DNA from: Euryodendron excelsum
Lineage: Eukaryota > Streptophyta > Magnoliopsida > Ericales > Pentaphylacaceae
Direction of reading: 5' to 3'
DNA length: 64,000 nucleotides
Assembly: GCA_033060915.1 (NCBI GenBank)
Contig: CM065394.1
Coordinates: 33,982,501 to 34,046,500, forward strand
Part shown: piece by piece, positions 60,501 through 64,000 of the stretch
How positions within the stretch are numbered: the stretch's first letter is position 1
Layout: the number at the start of each line of letters is the position of its first letter
Notes under the pieces: model-generated
The model's input: the letters and a program-made list of their open reading frames with translations, nothing else
Told to the model about the DNA's origin: nothing
The model's database searches: none
Translations under genes and position numbers: made by a program

Positions 60501-62249
60501 TTTGAAAGACTGGAATTCCAGCACTGAAGTCAGCAAATGCATTGCTTCGGTTTGGTTTGTGTGGGTACTCTAAGAGAGATCTAGAAATTAAAGATTATCT
60601 CAATGTTGAATAATTATGGCAGATTGTTGAGGAATCATCCCACCAAACTAAATGGGAACATATTATGAGGCAGTAGAAATATGTCCTTTGTCCTAAAATG
60701 TTCTGAGCAATAAATGAACACAAAATAAGCACAAATGAAATTAAAAGATTCAACATTGAGAATGTAGAGGTTACACTTGAGGATAGCATATGCAACAAAA
60801 GTAAGTCAAGAAGGTCTAGCCATGTGTAACAAATTCCAATAACTATACCAACGAAGAGTGATGTGGCTTAGCTTGAAGTTGTGCCCTATTTCAACAAATA
60901 CTACAATATTAGATCAAATGGTAAGACTGGATTTGTATCAATCCCCAGATTTTATTTGGAAAAATCTTTATGTTTGCGCAAGTAAAGAACACATAAATTG
61001 AGAAGTAATGGGGAAACATACTTTAATATCAAATAAATGAAAATTAAAGAATGCGCAGCACGGGGACAAAGTACTTACGTGAACAACTACGCTCTCATCT
61101 GCAGTTACTCCTTTAAGTAAATTCCTTTGAGCAACTTCCTTAGCAGACGTACTTAATGACTTACTACTAATAACTTTTACTTCAGATTTTGAGCTTGCAT
61201 CAGCTGCATCTCGTTGTACTGTAATAGACAAGTCCCCCACACGATCCTCATGCAAGATTGAGCTTGAAGGAAAATTCATCGTATCTTGCTGGGCCTTTGT
61301 AAGGGAATGTATTACTTGGCGTATGGATGAAACAGCTTTGAAGATTGAGACATCAACAAACAGACTATGAAGCAAAAATGCTTTTCGGTCCCGAATCACC
61401 CTCTCCTCCTCAGTTTTGCAAGGAAGGCTTGCCAATATTGCAAACTCCATGGCCCATGGTCTACAATCATATTCACCATATCTTCCCTGCCCCCCACTGT
61501 TGCCACCCCAATTCTCATCTTCCACTGGAAGGGGCAGGAAATTTGATGGAGAATCAGCAACAGATGGAGGGACAAGCCAAGTGTTGGCACGAAAACCATA
61601 CGGAAGGTTACCGAACTGAAAAGAAAATTATACTAAAAACTTATTCACCACTACTTTCAAGACTATCACATTTCCAGGGAATGCTTTGTGTAAGCAAACA
61701 AATATCTCACCTTATTGTGTTCTACAAAAGCTTTCATCAAGGATTCATAAGCCTGCACACAACATCCAATTTTTAAGGAACCACTTCGAGACTCAAGAGT
61801 CATATTTGGGAACAAATTACAGCTTGAAGAAAGAGTATGCAAAATCAGTGGCAGCTTAACCAAGTTGAGGCTTTTTTGGCGCAACCAATTGGGAGGTCAG
61901 CAGCCACATTTGTCACTTCACTCAGCCAAGTGAGTTTAGAAGTTACTGGAGGTGGACAAATTTGGATATGCTCTTGCGATTTTTGCCCTTTTCACTATTG
62001 ATGGTTTGTAGTATCATGTACACTAAACACTATGGGGAAATGGTATGTTACATTTAATGCGAGGATGTGGCATCCACAGCAACAACAGCTTATGGATTGA
62101 AAATTTGAAGTGCTTACATTGGCGAAAGCCCGGCTGAGCTGTTGCAGAAGATCCACCAAGGAGTGGCTTTGTAGAGATCGCTTTCCCACAGTGTAGAACC
62201 CTTTTACTGAAGCAACTACTTGTATTAGCTTCCCATTGCAGATCTTAAT
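52062..62249 (-). CDS. CLU-domain / TPR protein of the REC (REDUCED CHLOROPLAST COVERAGE) type, 3' part
   Basis: 17 exons: 62118-62249, 61711-61752, 61079-61615, 60006-60160, 58826-59336, 58501-58563, 58298-58399, 57678-57995, 57508-57600, 57254-57355, 57054-57158, 56313-56446, 55849-56032, 55580-55711, 54864-54976, 54698-54776 and 52062-53666. Phases agree throughout, giving 1468 aa; the N-terminus lies beyond the right edge. The CLU domain is at the start of this part ([48 protein letters not shown]). An eIF3-p135-like region follows ([20 protein letters not shown]), then TPR repeats ([60 protein letters not shown]). The long disordered, Ser/Pro/Glu-rich tail ends [10 protein letters not shown]...QQSICASVR. 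Arabidopsis relatives REC1-3 set the share of cell volume taken by chloroplasts and FRIENDLY acts on mitochondria. Which paralogue this is was not decided. Confidence 0.93.
55025..55280. repeat. 84-bp minisatellite in an intron of the CLU/TPR gene
   Basis: Three copies with exact 84-bp spacing (anchor GTTGATTGCTGGTAAC at 55031, 55115 and 55199). Each runs through TTCAAACAGTTGCAAGTTTA and AAAGGAAATTTTACA to CAGTTCCATACTGAGTATT. It sits about 50 bp beyond the 54864-54976 exon. The copies are nearly identical. Confidence 0.92.
56987..57007. repeat. (TA)n microsatellite in an intron
   Basis: About 10 TA units in the intron between exons 57054-57158 and 56313-56446. No other feature is attached. 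Confidence 0.85.
57455..57499. repeat. (GA)n microsatellite next to a splice donor
   Basis: About 22 GA units, read as CT on the transcribed strand, begin only 8-9 nt after the donor of exon 57508-57600. Similar tracts lie at 55822-55847 and 58268-58285, each just past a donor of the same gene. Confidence 0.85.
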
Positions 62250-64000
62250 CTGCACAAGTAGACATGACGATTACCCCTGGTTTACTTAGTGCAGGAGGGG
62301 GGAATTATGTGAGAGAGAGAGAGATAAACGAAAACAATAACACTTTGTACGACTGAACAAAAAGCAAGAAAATAGAAGATGCATGTAAAATAAAATAAAA
62401 ACGAAAGATTGAACCAGCAAGACATCATCACTCAACGAATTAATTAACTGTCCAAGTAATGTGTGCTTTTGCTGAGCAAAAAAAAAATAAAATAAAATAA
62501 TGTGTCTCTTATATTGGAAAATTTGTAACACCATAACGCAGATAAAAGAAGAAACCAATTTTCCATAGTAATGCGTGTTTAGCATAGGTACTTATGCAAG
62601 AAGAAACAATTTCCCAGTAGAAATCACACATTATGTAGTTAAAGAAGGGTAACATACCAAGATTATAACAATACATATGTATTCCAAGAGGCATGCAGTA
62701 AATATATACTTTTGCATAAGATATTAAGCGGGAAAATGAAAAAAAAAAAAACCAGCAATATTTTGTATCACCAGCAGACTGGGCAAGAAATTTGATGTTG
62801 TAATGTGTTAACAACCCAAAGTGAATAACACCATTTTTCCTCAAAAGAGAACATTGTTTATAGAATATTTTTCTTGGTAAGTGAATATTATAGAGGAGAA
62901 TGCTAGCATCAGTCACGAGTGTTGGTCGATGTTAGCCACCTCAGTTGGGACCCACCAGATACAGGTGGACCCATACTGAGGTGGCTAGTATCAGCTGGTG
63001 AGTGACCGCACTCGTGACTGATGCCCTATTATAGAATGTTACTCATACATCATGAAATTTGATAGTTGTTTTATAATTTAGAAGTCATTGACTTCCTGGA
63101 AAATTCCAAAGCTTAGCAATTCCATGACGTTATTGTTATTTAAATGACTGATGAGGGTGTTAAAGTTGCAGCCCAATGTCTTAGAAGGCTAGAACAACTA
63201 TACTATTAAGAAATTGGAGCTAATAAGCAGAAAACTTGAAAATTATTGTTTCCTAAAAAATTGGGAGAACCATGTCCGAGCGTGCAAAGACACTTTGTTT
63301 GGAATCTTATAAATCATACCAAAAAAAGATTTTTACAATTGATATGTTGCCATTTGACAATTTTATAAGAAACCAAAACTTTACACACAAGGAACCTAGT
63401 TACGATTTTAGTTTTTGTTTTCGATTTCTGAAATTCGACAGAACCGCGTTTGGCGGATTGGTTTCTTTCCGTCAAAACGGCCTTTGGTAAGCCGGTTTCA
63501 AAACTTGTTTTCAAAAATTTTTTTAGAAAACACCGCAGCTTTCAGAATCTTTAAAATGATGTTTTTAGAGTTTCCAGAACTATTTTCATACAAAAAAGAA
63601 AACGATATAAAATCAATGGTATTTTCAATGGTCCCATTTTTTATTGCAGAGAACATAAAAAACAAGAAGCTCCCAATTTCTTTGTGGACAAGGATTTCCT
63701 CCAGTTTGAGAAATTTCTCCTGCCCTACATAGCAGCACATCAAGTTTCCACATATTAAAACTAGGTTATTAGTTTATGTATATTCTCCATAAATTTTAGG
63801 CACCATTCATAGAATTAAAAAATATTCAAATAAAAAACAAATACATAAATATATTATGCAGCAGGAATTCCTGTAGTCCCAGCCAGATTAGAAGAAATTC
63901 AAATTCTTTTTTTTTTTTGTTTTCGAGAATACAAAAAACGAAAACAAAACGGGACCGCAACCACTTTCCCCAGCATTAACTACTTTTTTCCATTTTTCCA
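62250..64000. other. Long intron of the CLU/TPR gene running off the window
   Basis: The acceptor AG for exon 62118-62249 is at 62250-62251. No further exon with CLU N-terminal sequence was found to the right edge, so the intron exceeds 1.75 kb. 63390-63740 is rich in A/T runs and gene-like shadows without family match. A palindromic element lies at 62906-63024. Confidence 0.6.
62906..63024. repeat. Fold-back element, 119 bp
   Basis: GCATCAGTCACGAGTG at the left is the exact reverse complement of CACTCGTGACTGATGC at the right. Inner arms (TAGCCACCTCAGT and ACTGAGGTGGCTA, then CCACC...GGTGG) also pair, so nearly the whole element folds on itself. It is markedly GC-richer than the surrounding intron. 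No clean target duplication; TATAGA(GGA)GAATG and TATAGAATG flank it loosely. Confidence 0.82.

Noticed and set aside
63272..63743. Possible N-terminal exon of the CLU/TPR gene
   Set aside because: The frames there do not resemble the CLU N-terminal region and lack fitting splice phase.

Overview
This is nuclear DNA from a flowering plant, probably a woody eudicot. The evidence is plant-specific gene families, GT-AG introns of plant type, AT-rich spacers and a dense layer of plant transposons. No bacterial or organellar gene, tRNA, rRNA or CRISPR array was recognised.

Host genes in order: (1) the 5' half of a vacuolar H+-pyrophosphatase gene on the minus strand (1-2721, running off the left edge); (2) a complete four-exon glycerol kinase gene on the plus strand (15625-19702, 522 aa); (3) a single-exon CHMP1 (ESCRT-III) gene on the plus strand (39176-39787, 203 aa); (4) a single-exon VQ-motif protein gene on the plus strand (48647-49246, 199 aa); (5) the 3' 17 exons of a large CLU/TPR-repeat gene of the REC/FRIENDLY type on the minus strand (52062-62249, running off the right edge). 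They look like independent housekeeping or signalling genes, and nothing suggests a cluster.

The spacers are mostly transposon. 7571-13459 is a decayed LTR element with no recognisable pol genes, a palindromic tandem-repeat block and a long broken antisense ORF. 19930-35267 is a giant Mutator-like element (MULE) with terminal inverted repeats of about 145 bp. It carries a three-exon MuDRA-type transposase, a plant mobile domain (PMD) gene and an unrecognised ORF, all on the minus strand. A 3529-bp solo LTR with a perfect 5-bp target duplication splits a PMD exon, and stop codons break both the transposase and the PMD gene. Smaller elements include fold-back elements at 37388-38692, 43664-44188 (9-bp target duplication), 44443-44757 and 62906-63024, LINE fragments at about 16300-17916 and 40061-40270, and a scrambled Copia LTR at 45636-46375.

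The most interesting object is the 15-kb MULE that combines transposase, PMD gene and unknown ORF. It is a candidate cargo-carrying transposon family rather than an active element, because both recognised genes are dead here. Exon coordinates were deduced by hand from splice-site consensus, frame continuity and remembered family sequences. They have not been checked against transcripts.
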